A DNA stretch of 64,000 bases from Neobacillus soli NBRC 102451. GTDB taxonomy: Bacteria > Bacillota > Bacilli > Bacillales > Cytobacillaceae. Below are positions 29,142-37,672 of this stretch, in pieces. The notes under the pieces were generated by a model. That model had not been told where the DNA came from and did no database searches. It saw nothing but the letters and a program-made list of their open reading frames with translations. Both the position numbers and the translations under genes were made by a program. Where the stretch lies: assembly GCF_001591665.1 (NCBI RefSeq), contig NZ_BCVI01000005.1:62001-126000 (forward strand), written 5' to 3'. The stretch's first letter is position 1; every line of letters starts with the position of its first letter.

Positions 29142-29564
29142 GTGAGCATGTCATTAAAAAATTATTTCCTTATCTTCAGCAAAAATGACGATAAAAAGGA
29201 ATTAAAGGAAAAATTGCTGTCCCTAGAAATGAATTTGAAAGAGTTGAAGAAAACCTTACAAACCCTCCAGGAACAAACATCACCCGACAAGGCTGCCAAA
29301 CATAGGGATCCCCCAATTATTATTGAAAAAATTAATATAGAAAAAATCATTTTGGACAAATACGAGCTAAATAACAATTTTGGTCAGCTTGGAATTAAAG
29401 AATTAAAAGGGAAATTAAATATAGGGGCCACTTATGGGAGTGAATATTCACCAAATTTGGAGGACGAAGAATCAGCAGAGGAAAAAGAAAAGGATAAAAA
29501 AGTAAAGATGTCCGCAGCGCAAATGGGTCCTAAGGTAAATATTAAGACAAAACAGGAGGATTAA
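29142..29564 (+). CDS. GerPC-like sporulation protein
   Basis: About 140 residues. A coiled-coil segment rich in Leu/Lys/Glu (about 15-45) precedes EKINIEKIILDKYELNNNFG and LGIKELKGKLNIG, resembling the GerPC signature (a coiled coil, then a strand ending in LNIG). The tail is acidic then basic (EDEESAEEKEKDKK). GTG 29142 lies five bases after AGGGAG; ATG 29148 is possible. Longer upstream extensions have no ribosome site. It may be co-expressed with the Hsp20 gene. Function inferred from similarity only. Confidence 0.65.
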   Translation: MSMSLKNYFLIFSKNDDKKELKEKLLSLEMNLKELKKTLQTLQEQTSPDKAAKHRDPPIIIEKINIEKIILDKYELNNNFGQLGIKELKGKLNIGATYGSEYSPNLEDEESAEEKEKDKKVKMSAAQMGPKVNIKTKQED

Positions 29565-29592
29565 AAAAGACTAAAGTTAAATCCTTTAGTCT
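29563..29592 (-). terminator. Terminator of the ykuS-like gene
   Basis: GACTAAAG (29569-29576) and CTTTAGTC (29584-29591), preceded by AAAAAA on the plus strand, that is a U-run for minus-strand transcripts. Confidence 0.72.
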
Positions 29593-29604
29593 CCTGAGAA
29601 ATAA

Positions 29605-29847
29605 TTATTGGAGCCTGCTTTCTACCTGTTGGCATACTTCTTCGGCAGACAGGCCGTTTGCGTCGATAACGGAACCCTTTGTATAGGTATCCTGCATTCC
29701 CATTACGTTTGAATCCAGGCCTGTGACCACACAGCAATCACAATTTTCGGCATCGGACTCCTGCTTTAGTTCCACTACATCATATCCCTTTTCTCGTAAT
29801 GCTTGTTGAACATTTCCTAGTGATTGTTCTACTCCAACTTTTGCCAT
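29605..29847 (-). CDS. YkuS-like UPF0180 family protein
   Basis: An 80-residue protein beginning [20 protein letters not shown], with [20 protein letters not shown] and a C-terminal helix. It matches the small UPF0180/YkuS family. The ATG at 29847 has GGAGGTG six bases upstream, which rules out the three extra N-terminal codons. The Cys-x-Cys-Cys motif is notable. Function unknown. Confidence 0.8.
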   Translation of the reverse strand: MAKVGVEQSLGNVQQALREKGYDVVELKQESDAENCDCCVVTGLDSNVMGMQDTYTKGSVIDANGLSAEEVCQQVESRLQ

Positions 29848-29948
29848 ACAAAACACCTCCTCCTCTAGATTATATTGCCTAACTTTACCGTAAATATTCG
29901 GAATAAGCAGCTATAATCTTCCAAAAGCTAATAGGGGAGGTGTGCAAT

Positions 29949-30080
29949 ATGGGAAAACGGAAAAAGGATCCATCAACCATTGGGCTTAATTCCTCACAGG
30001 TGGAAGGCCAAGGAACAACAACAACAGAAACAGGCACAAGAGCAGCATCATCATCGAGAAAAAAACAAAAACAAAGCTAA
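29949..30080 (+). CDS. Small basic, Ser/Thr/Gln-rich protein, possibly a minor spore protein
   Basis: 43 residues starting MGKRKKDPSTIGLNSSQ, with a run TTTTE and a basic tail SSSRKKQKQS. GGGGAGG lies eight bases before the ATG and a clean terminator follows, so it is a real transcription unit. Composition (no hydrophobic core, basic, Gly/Thr/Gln) resembles minor small acid-soluble spore proteins, but no specific family is recognised. Confidence 0.65.
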   Translation: MGKRKKDPSTIGLNSSQVEGQGTTTTETGTRAASSSRKKQKQS

Positions 30081-30083
30081 AAG

Positions 30084-30120
30084 AAGGGCACCCTGTTTAC
30101 AAACATGGGTGCCCTTATTG
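30084..30120. terminator. Terminator between convergent genes
   Basis: AAGGGCACCC (30084-30093) and GGGTGCCCTT (30107-30116) with a 13-base loop. Serves the small basic gene and perhaps the ABC-F gene. Confidence 0.82.
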
Positions 30121-30123
30121 ATC

Positions 30124-31755
<1,632 letters not shown>

Positions 31756-31906
31756 TTATACCATTAATATAGGGTGATAGCGAATCCTTTACGTTTAAGC
31801 CGTTTAATTAAGAAAAATTTTCTAAAAAATTTTCTTCGTTTTCACACTTTATTCATATTTTTATTGTAGAATTGGTTTATGAAGCAAGTTAAAGAGGGTG
31901 AGAAGT

Positions 31907-32041
31907 ATGACGAAAAAACAGCTTACTGAACTCGTTAACAAATTAAAAAAGGCAGGAATAAAAGCGAGTTTAACAAAACCGAAATCCAATTACCTTTTAT
32001 CTTTGCAGCAAATTAAAAAATATCCTTCATCTGTGAATTAA
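31907..32041 (+). CDS. Small basic protein, unknown function
   Basis: 44 residues, MTKKQLTELVNKLKKAG followed by IKASLTKPKSNYLLSLQQIKKY. The predicted N-terminal helix is amphipathic and Lys-rich. GAGGGTGAG lies upstream of the ATG. No family is recognised; it precedes the intergenic repeat directly. Confidence 0.5.
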   Translation: MTKKQLTELVNKLKKAGIKASLTKPKSNYLLSLQQIKKYPSSVN

Positions 32042-32205
32042 ATAGAAAAGCGTAAGCTTCCTTTGCACGGCGTATGGACTGGAGCGCTTCGACTGAGATA
32101 AAGGAAACACGGAGAGCGGAGCGCATCCGTGCTTGACTTATCGTAGGGAAAAGAGCGAAGTCCACTAGCCGCTGGGCGCTGGAGCTAGACAACCTTAGAA
32201 GTTCG
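32042..32205. repeat. Candidate dispersed intergenic repeat
   Basis: A stretch more GC-rich than its surroundings, with several potential hairpins (CACGGA...TCCGTG; GGACTT and AGTCC) and the tail GGGCGCTGGAGCTAGACA. From recall this kind of tail recurs in intergenic repeats of Bacillaceae genomes. It has no open frame and lies between a small gene and the sco terminator. Only one copy is in the window, so repetition is inferred. Confidence 0.5.
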
Positions 32206-32241
32206 AAGATATAAATGGTATTACTACAGAAAATAGGTAAC

Positions 32242-32278
32242 AAAAAGCGATTAATCCTAGGGACTAACCGCTTTTTTT
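32242..32278. terminator. Terminator, sco side
   Basis: AAAAAGCGATTAATCC and GGACTAACCGCTTTTT form an imperfect stem with A- and T-runs on either side, adjacent to the sco stop. Confidence 0.72.
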
Positions 32279-32279
32279 A

Positions 32280-32882
32280 TTATTCAATTTTATCCATGAT
32301 TTTAGCGTAAACCTCTTGTTTATCAAAGTCTTTCCCCATTGGAAACTTCGCGATGAATTTGTTGTTTTGATCAACCAAATAAGTAAAGGTTGAATGAACA
32401 AATTGCCCATTTCCAGGGTCTTTGAATTGAAATTGCATCGCATCTGCAACCTGTTTAATTTTTCTTTGATCATTTTTAATATTTTGCTTTGCGCCGGTTA
32501 AGAACACCCAATGATTGTCATTCTTTATTCCGGACCCTTGCATATACCCTTGTAAAATCTCTGGTGTGTCACGATAGGGATCGATGGTAATTGTAACAAA
32601 TTCAATCTCCTTACCGAAAACTCCACGTTTTACTAAATCTTTTTTCAAGTCGACCATCTTTTGTGTTGTTGTTGGACAGATGTCGGGACAATGTGTATAG
32701 ATAAATTCAATTAGCTTTAATTTGGTTTGATCCTTACCAAAATTATAGGTATCACCATTCTGATTAATCAAAGAAACGTCTGCAGGTATTTTTGCATTTG
32801 CATCACGAACAAGAAAATAAGAAATTCCTGCTGCAATCCCTAGGAACACGGCAAGACTGCAAATTAAATAAATCCTCTTCAT
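32280..32882 (-). CDS. SCO1/SenC family copper chaperone
   Basis: A 200-residue membrane-anchored thioredoxin-fold protein that delivers copper to the CuA centre of cytochrome oxidase subunit II. One N-terminal transmembrane helix (about 4-24), the copper-binding HCPDICPTT (CxxxC), and the third ligand His in FVHSTFTYLVD. Start ATG 32882 has AGGAGGG upstream. It may serve the CuA-containing subunit encoded at 59256. B. subtilis YpmQ is the nearest known example. Confidence 0.88.
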   Translation of the reverse strand: MKRIYLICSLAVFLGIAAGISYFLVRDANAKIPADVSLINQNGDTYNFGKDQTKLKLIEFIYTHCPDICPTTTQKMVDLKKDLVKRGVFGKEIEFVTITIDPYRDTPEILQGYMQGSGIKNDNHWVFLTGAKQNIKNDQRKIKQVADAMQFQFKDPGNGQFVHSTFTYLVDQNNKFIAKFPMGKDFDKQEVYAKIMDKIE

Positions 32883-33056
32883 AAGTGTTATCCCTCCTAC
32901 CATAAAGATAAAGAAGTTTTATGGAAAAAGATATGGATATATTGTGAACAAAAGTTAATGCGTCAGGATGGTTTTTCCTTTATACTATACTATTAATCGA
33001 TGAACTAATGGATAAAAAGCAGCAGGATGCGAAATCTTGGAAGATGGGTGTTTTAC

Positions 33057-33452
33057 ATGATAAAAAAGGTGTGGAAATTTTCTTTTCAAATGTTGATAAT
33101 TATCGTAATTTATCAATTAGGTAATCAAATAGCGCAATTCTTCCAGTTAAAAGTACCTGGGAATGTGATTGGAATAGTGATCCTTTTCGTATTGCTATGG
33201 ATGGGCGTCATTAAAACGGAACAAATTGAAATGGCGGCAGGGTGGCTGTTAAAACATCTTGGCTTCTTTTTTATTCCGATATCGGTTGGTCTTATGACAC
33301 TAGGTGATATCTTGGTGAACAAAGGATTGTATATCCTATTTATCCTCATGGTCAGCGCTTTTATTGGTCTTTTAGCAGCAGGGAAAGCTACTCAATCCGT
33401 TATTATGAAAAAAGAAAAGGCAGAAGTAAACTATCATGATCACGCTTTATAG
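33057..33452 (+). CDS. CidA/LrgA family membrane protein
   Basis: 131 residues with four hydrophobic helices and VPGNVIGIVILFVLLW, typical of the holin-like CidA/LrgA family. ATG at 33057 follows GGGTG; an upstream ATG has none. It overlaps the next gene by 17 bases, the usual cidAB/lrgAB organisation (ywbHG in B. subtilis). Members affect murein hydrolase activity, overflow metabolism and pyruvate uptake; the role here is not decided. Confidence 0.85.
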   Translation: MIKKVWKFSFQMLIIIVIYQLGNQIAQFFQLKVPGNVIGIVILFVLLWMGVIKTEQIEMAAGWLLKHLGFFFIPISVGLMTLGDILVNKGLYILFILMVSAFIGLLAAGKATQSVIMKKEKAEVNYHDHAL

Positions 33453-34113
33453 TGTTCTATTAACCGTCTCTGTCTATATATTCGTCTGTTTTTTAGGGAA
33501 AAAATTTTCTGGTCCGTTTACCAGTCCTGTGTTCTTAAGCACAGCTATCATCATTATCCTTTTACTCTTTTCAAATGTTTCCTATACTGATTATCTTCCT
33601 GCAAAAAACATCATGACCTATTTACTTGGGCCGGCAACTGTTGCCCTTGCCTTACCTATTTACAAAAATCGAGACTTAATGATCAAATATATGAGTGCTG
33701 CCTTGATGGGGCTTTCTATCGGAACCATTACTACCATTACTTCAGCAATTATTTTAGCCAAATGGCTTCATTTTTCAAATACAATCATCCTAGCGTTGAC
33801 CGTTAAATCCGTTACTGTTCCAGTTGCAACAGAAATAGGTAGAATTTTAAAAGGAAATATATCGTTAATTGCTGCTTTTGTTATAATGACTGGAATGATT
33901 GGAGCGATGTTTGGTCCTAAGCTTTTAAGTTTGCTAAAGATTCATCATCCGTTTGCCCGGGGATTGTCAATCGGAACGATTGCACACGGGATCGGAACGG
34001 CAGAGGCAGTGAAAGAAGGGGAGATTCAGGGTGCAGTCGCAGGTGCTGCGATGGGAATTGCAGCCGTACTGACGTCAGTCATCATCCCGTATATCATACC
34101 TTTTTTAATCTAA
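33436..34113 (+). CDS. CidB/LrgB family membrane protein
   Basis: 225 residues, multi-helix membrane protein. LPIYKNRDLMIKY, LTVKSVTVPVATEIG and GLSIGTIAHGIGTAEA are LrgB/CidB signatures. It overlaps its CidA partner. In some firmicutes the pair transports pyruvate. The upstream region shows no LytSR-type regulator gene in the window. Confidence 0.88.
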   Translation: MITLYSVLLTVSVYIFVCFLGKKFSGPFTSPVFLSTAIIIILLLFSNVSYTDYLPAKNIMTYLLGPATVALALPIYKNRDLMIKYMSAALMGLSIGTITTITSAIILAKWLHFSNTIILALTVKSVTVPVATEIGRILKGNISLIAAFVIMTGMIGAMFGPKLLSLLKIHHPFARGLSIGTIAHGIGTAEAVKEGEIQGAVAGAAMGIAAVLTSVIIPYIIPFLI

Positions 34114-34124
34114 TTACCTTTTTA

Positions 34125-34153
34125 TTGACAGACAATTCCAGTTAATGTATTAT
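34125..34153 (+). promoter_or_regulatory. SigA promoter of the mutS2-like leader
   Basis: TTGACA (34125-34130), a 17-base spacer and TATTAT (34148-34153). Predicted start near 34160, giving a leader of about 320 bases before the coding start. Confidence 0.8.
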
Positions 34154-34191
34154 TTAGAGGAATTTATTTTATTTATAAGGGAGTATGTTTT

Positions 34192-34215
34192 ATGTTAGGT
34201 GTCGTTCTTAACTAA
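34192..34215 (+). CDS. Leader peptide MLGVVLN
   Basis: A seven-codon open frame, ATG-TTA-GGT-GTC-GTT-CTT-AAC-TAA, with AAGGGAG eight bases upstream. Its last codons form the 5' strand of a 9-bp stem (34204-34212 with 34303-34311), and a terminator follows. This is the architecture of ribosome-mediated attenuators before ribosome-protection or rescue genes. The peptide itself is too short for a family assignment. Confidence 0.7.
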   Translation: MLGVVLN

Positions 34216-34311
34216 TCCAATCAATTGGATAGGTTTCATTCCATTCAACTCGTTCAAATTTGGACGAATCGAGGGCTTATTTAGTTATGAGTCGGGAATG
34301 AAGTTAAGAAC
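34198..34311 (+). promoter_or_regulatory. Structured leader with stem over the leader-peptide codons
   Basis: GTTCTTAAC (34204-34212) pairs with GTTAAGAAC (34303-34311). Inside are a hairpin ATCCAA-TCAA-TTGGAT (34215-34230) and a stem TTCATTCC (34235-34242) with GGAATGAA (34295-34302). The outer and last stems are contiguous, forming a multi-branched domain that a ribosome on the leader peptide would disrupt. Confidence 0.68.
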
Positions 34312-34349
34312 AATGGGCAAGCATATGCATACATCTTTTTCCAATGTAG

Positions 34350-34378
34350 CTGTGTACACTCGTGTAGACAGTTTTTTT
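34350..34378 (+). terminator. Attenuator terminator 1 of the mutS2-like leader
   Basis: CTGTGTACAC (34350-34359) pairs with GTGTAGACAG (34362-34371), nine of ten positions, followed by seven T. It lies more than 100 bases before the coding sequence and after a complete promoter, so it must be read through. Confidence 0.82.
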
Positions 34379-34428
34379 GGGGGTAAATTTTGTATGAAGA
34401 ATAATGAGTGAATCACTCATTCCTTATG

Positions 34429-34460
34429 GCCGCAATGACATTGTTCATTGCGGCTATTTT
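34429..34460 (+). terminator. Attenuator terminator 2 of the mutS2-like leader
   Basis: GCCGCAATGA (34429-34438) and TCATTGCGGC (34445-34454), followed by TATTTTTATTTTT. A further hairpin AATGAGTGA/TCACTCATT lies at 34403-34421. This second terminator ends just before the ribosome site. Confidence 0.85.
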
Positions 34461-34481
34461 TATTTTTAGGAGGTAATTAAA

Positions 34482-36413
34482 TTGAATTTGCATACGTTTA
34501 ATACTTTGGAATTTCAACAAATAAAAGAAATAATCGCCAACTTTGCTTTAACGAAAGAAGGTAAAGCGAAAATTGAGTGCCTGACACCATCAACCAATAA
34601 AAAGCAAATTGAAGCCTGGCTTGATGAGGTTTCGGAGGCAGTTGAAATTTTGAAAAAAAGTGCCAGTGTTCCTGTTCATGGGTTGGATGGGATGGAGCAG
34701 CTTTTGAATAATTTGAATAAGGGTGTTGCACTTAGGACAGATCAGTTAATAAAGCTTTATGATTTTTTGGATTGCTGCGGAAAGATGCGGAGATACATGA
34801 AGGATAAACAATATTATGCTCCTAGGGTTACCGCCTATGTGGAGGCGATTGACGAATTACCCGAGCTTGCAAATGAAATCATTCGTTGCATCCGCAATGG
34901 TCGGGTGGATGATTATGCAAGTAAGGAATTATTAAAAGTAAGGAAACAAATGGCCATTCAAGAAGAACGGCTTAAAGAAAAAACATTGCAGCTAATTCGC
35001 TCCAATAAATATAAAACCTTTTTGCAGGAAAATGTCGTCAGCCAAAGAAATGGCAGATATGTAATTCCTATTAAGAAAGAATATCGGAATAAAATAAAGG
35101 GAACGGTTTTAGATACGTCTGCTTCAGGTTCAACCCTTTTTATCGAGCCTGAAGAAATTGCCCTATTCCAGGACCATTTAACTTGGTTGTTTGCTGATGA
35201 AGAGATTGAGGTACAAAAGATCCTGCATTATTTGACTGGGTTGGCGGAAGGGAAAGAGCAGCAAATTCGCTTAGCAATCGAAACAATGATCCATTACGAC
35301 TTTTTATTTGCAAAAGCCAAGTATTGCCGTTCCATTAATGGGGTTAAAGTAGAGGTTAATGAAAGAAATGAAATAAAATTAATAGAAGCGAAGCATCCCT
35401 TACTAGGTGAAAAAGCGGTCCCATTATCCTTCAACTTGGGTCATAATCAGAATGCCTTAGTGATCACTGGACCAAATACGGGTGGAAAAACGGTAACCAT
35501 TAAAACGGTTGGTCTTCTAACCGTCATGGTTCAATGCGGCCTTCATATTCCTGCACAAGAAGGCAGTAATTTAAGCATCTTTGAGCGAATTTTAGTTGAT
35601 ATTGGTGATGGTCAAAGCATTACAGAAAATTTAAGTACATTTAGTTCAAGAATTGTCAATATCATCGAAATCTTGAAGGAAACAAATAATCGGACATTGG
35701 TATTATTAGATGAACTTGGCTCGGGAACAGACCCTGGTGAAGGAATGGGGCTTGCAACAGCGATATTGGAAACTCTTTTTGAAAAGGGTGCAACGATGCT
35801 GGCAACGACGCATTATAGTGAAATTAAAGAATTTGCCGATTCACACCCTGGTTTTATAAATGGGTCGATGGAGTTTGATATTGTCACGCTTCGACCGACC
35901 TATCGCTTAATCATCGGCAGAGGAGGAGAAAGCCAAGCGTTTGCCATCGCCTTAAAGCTTGGAGTACACCCAAAGATAATTGAAAGGGCCCATCACATCA
36001 CCTACAAGGAAGAAAAGAATTATTTTACTGAGGTAAAGGATACTTGGAAGCTAAAGGAATTAGAAAAACAGGTGATAGTAAACAAATATCAGGAACGAAA
36101 GCGAACATCAAAAACGGAGATGAACGTACCAAGTTATCATCAAGGTGACAATGTGAAGATTTCTCCAATCAATGAGTTTGGAATTATCTATAGTGGGCCA
36201 GATCAACTTGGCAACTACGTTGTCCAAATAAAAGGAGAAAGACAGTCGGTCAACCATAAAAGAATTGATCTCTATATAGCAGCAAAAGAGTTATATCCAG
36301 AGGATTATGATTTTGATATTATTTTCCAAACAAAAGAAAATCGTAAGAAGAGCAAAATCCTTTCAAAAGGACATAAGGAAAATATCACGATTGACTACGA
36401 GGGAGAAATTTAA
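34482..36413 (+). CDS. MutS2-like ATPase lacking the Smr domain
   Basis: 643 residues. The MutS core has coiled lever arms (about 1-300), Walker A GPNTGGKT near 330, Walker B LLDELGSGTDPG near 410 and ATTHYSEIKEFA. A C-terminal KOW-like beta domain follows (HQGDNVKISPINEFG, about 550-600). The Smr nuclease domain that ends the standard MutS2 (about 785 residues) is absent. MutS2 is known to detect and rescue collided ribosomes in B. subtilis. Start TTG 34482 behind AGGAGG. It is preceded by its own promoter, a leader peptide and two terminators, so it is likely induced by ribosome stress. Confidence 0.85.
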   Translation: MNLHTFNTLEFQQIKEIIANFALTKEGKAKIECLTPSTNKKQIEAWLDEVSEAVEILKKSASVPVHGLDGMEQLLNNLNKGVALRTDQLIKLYDFLDCCGKMRRYMKDKQYYAPRVTAYVEAIDELPELANEIIRCIRNGRVDDYASKELLKVRKQMAIQEERLKEKTLQLIRSNKYKTFLQENVVSQRNGRYVIPIKKEYRNKIKGTVLDTSASGSTLFIEPEEIALFQDHLTWLFADEEIEVQKILHYLTGLAEGKEQQIRLAIETMIHYDFLFAKAKYCRSINGVKVEVNERNEIKLIEAKHPLLGEKAVPLSFNLGHNQNALVITGPNTGGKTVTIKTVGLLTVMVQCGLHIPAQEGSNLSIFERILVDIGDGQSITENLSTFSSRIVNIIEILKETNNRTLVLLDELGSGTDPGEGMGLATAILETLFEKGATMLATTHYSEIKEFADSHPGFINGSMEFDIVTLRPTYRLIIGRGGESQAFAIALKLGVHPKIIERAHHITYKEEKNYFTEVKDTWKLKELEKQVIVNKYQERKRTSKTEMNVPSYHQGDNVKISPINEFGIIYSGPDQLGNYVVQIKGERQSVNHKRIDLYIAAKELYPEDYDFDIIFQTKENRKKSKILSKGHKENITIDYEGEI

Positions 36414-36415
36414 TG

Positions 36416-36454
36416 AAAAAGTGGAGCTGCTTAAAGGCTCCACTTTACTTTTTG
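36416..36454. terminator. Bidirectional terminator
   Basis: AAAGTGGAGC (36418-36427) and GCTCCACTTT (36437-36446), with A-rich sequence before and T-rich after. It ends the mutS2-like gene and overlaps the stop of the small minus-strand gene. Confidence 0.83.
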
Positions 36455-36582
36455 TTTTTTATATACTGTCTGGCGAGCAATTGTTTTACTTCATTATAGC
36501 TTAATCCTGACTGACTGTTTAATCTCTTTACTTCATCGATATCGGTTCCGACTTTGGTAAAACGTTTGTGTTTTGAAGCCAT
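36445..36582 (-). CDS. Small conserved-looking protein, 45 residues
   Basis: MASKHKRFTKVGTDIDEVKR followed by NSQSGLSYNEVKQLLA. Too short for a standard ORF cut-off. AGGAGTG lies about ten bases upstream of the ATG and a terminator follows. The central SGLSYNEVKQLLA looks like an ordered helix-turn-helix-sized unit; no family recognised with certainty. Basic and soluble; a spore or regulatory peptide is possible. Confidence 0.6.
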   Translation of the reverse strand: MASKHKRFTKVGTDIDEVKRLNSQSGLSYNEVKQLLARQYIKNKK

Positions 36583-36671
36583 TGTTTTTATACACTCCTA
36601 AAGGAAAGATATATTTCCGGAAATGAAAAGTCACTTTTTTGTACATACTAGTAAAAAAGGAGGCGGTTCCC

Positions 36672-36857
36672 ATTTTTTACGGTAAAAGGGCTAAAGAAGA
36701 AGAGGTAGAAACAATTATGGTGGATACCGAGATCTATTCTTGTATGGGCGATTCTTGTATTGGCTGGATGAGAAAAGACTTTGTTGCGGATGATTTACTT
36801 TGCCCAATGTGCGGTAATGAGATGATACAGGAAATAAGAGAACTTCCGCAAATGTAA
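36672..36857 (+). CDS. YdjO-like small zinc-ribbon protein, probable ATT start
   Basis: About 61 residues with FYGKRAKEEEVETIMVD then CMGDSCIGWMRKDF and CPMCGNEM, the two Cys pairs of the cold-inducible YdjO family. AAAGGAGG lies eight bases before an in-frame ATT at 36672, and the conserved N terminus (FYGKR, compare YYNKR of B. subtilis YdjO by recall) begins there. No ATG, GTG or TTG sits at that distance: TTG 36639 lies upstream of the ribosome site and ATG 36717 would remove conserved residues. Regulation by a rare start codon is possible. The cellular function is not known. Confidence 0.7.
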   Translation: MFYGKRAKEEEVETIMVDTEIYSCMGDSCIGWMRKDFVADDLLCPMCGNEMIQEIRELPQM

Positions 36858-36877
36858 TGTCAATACAGACCTTTAAA

Positions 36878-36909
36878 AAAGACTGTCATGAATATGGACA
36901 GTCTTTTAT
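36878..36909 (+). terminator. Terminator after the YdjO-like gene
   Basis: AAAGACTGTC and GACAGTCTTT with a nine-base loop and flanking A/T-runs. Confidence 0.83.
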
Positions 36910-36913
36910 AGTT

Positions 36914-37140
36914 CACCAAAATCATCCTTTTATAGGTTTTCATTTTGCTGGCGTATTTCATCGCCGCTAATAATGGTATTCGCTTCTTCAAGATATTGAT
37001 GCATATCAACTGAATCGCCGGCTCTACTTTTTTTATTCGGAAAAAAACCGCCAGAATTGATGGTTATTACAGGCTCTTTTGGCGCTGTTGTAAGATATTC
37101 TTCCTTTGTCACCAAAATCATCTCCTTATCTAAAGGTTTT
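36914..37140. repeat. Direct repeat flanking a small minus-strand gene
   Basis: CACCAAAATCATC occurs at 36914-36926 and again at 37110-37122, each followed by a CTTNTA-rich stretch and GGTTTT. The second copy is the start region of the small gene; the first lies just past its stop. It looks like the remnant of a tandem duplication of the gene start. Confidence 0.6.
36930..37112 (-). CDS. Small hypothetical protein
   Basis: About 60 residues: MTKEEYLTTAPKEPVITINS, a Gly-Gly-Phe-Phe-Pro segment, then an acidic helix with HQYLEEANTIISGDEIRQQ. GTG at 37112 lies nine bases after AAGGAG; the ATG at 37121 lies directly on it. No family recognised. The Pro-rich N-terminal half and acidic tail suggest a partly disordered cytosolic protein. 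Confidence 0.5.
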   Translation of the reverse strand: MTKEEYLTTAPKEPVITINSGGFFPNKKSRAGDSVDMHQYLEEANTIISGDEIRQQNENL

Positions 37141-37197
37141 GCATAAGGAAAAGGGTTTATCCGTGCCTTTTTCTCTCCAAAACGGGAAAAAATTGCA

Positions 37198-37232
37198 CAA
37201 AAAAGCTCTCCGATGTTCTGGAGAGCTTTTTG
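37198..37232. terminator. Bidirectional terminator
   Basis: AAAAAGCTCTCC and GGAGAGCTTTTT with an eight-base loop, directly after the YhfH-like stop on the minus strand. Confidence 0.85.
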
Positions 37233-37233
37233 A

Positions 37234-37371
37234 TTACTCTTCTCTTTTTGCTAAACAACGATCACATTCCATTAAATAACTTTCTGCTTGTTCCTCCATG
37301 ATGTGCTGGCCACATTCTGGACATTCCTTTTTAGGCATGTTACGGAAAAATTCTACTGGACTCATTAGCAT
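37234..37371 (-). CDS. YhfH-like small zinc-finger protein
   Basis: 45 residues, MLMSPVEFFRNMPKKECPEC then GQHIMEEQAESY and MECDRCLAKREE. Two CxxC pairs would bind one zinc. It matches the short YhfH family of Bacillus. GGGGGA lies upstream of the ATG. It was too short to be called automatically. Function unknown. The following 300 bases (37372-37672) hold AT-rich sequence with no gene. Confidence 0.75.
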   Translation of the reverse strand: MLMSPVEFFRNMPKKECPECGQHIMEEQAESYLMECDRCLAKREE

Positions 37372-37672
37372 TTTAAAAATCCCCCTTTATTAATACAGGC
37401 TATTTTAATCCGTCTTGTTATAGTACAGTATAAACAAAAAAAAAGAAAATGTGTAGACCTTTTTTAAAAAATTTGCTTTTTTCTTAAAAAATAAGTCTTT
37501 TATCACAAGAAACGCTGGTCCCTATTTTTAGTTTTTCTTGTTAAATGAGGCCATATTGGTAAGAATTACGGTGAAAATAAATTTTAGCGGACATTTAGTG
37601 CTTCCATAACCTGCTTCTTTACATTACAATCATAGTAGAAATACATAGGAGAAATTGGGGGGATGCTGGTAA

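Noticed and set aside
34198-34311. Known riboswitch class in the mutS2-like leader
   Set aside because: No T-box, SAM, M-box, ydaO, yybP or ykkC core sequence is visible, and the short translated ORF explains the structure.
34199-34411. 70-codon GTG-start frame over the attenuator
   Set aside because: It overlaps the leader peptide in another frame, lacks its own ribosome site, crosses terminator 1 and has no protein-like conservation.
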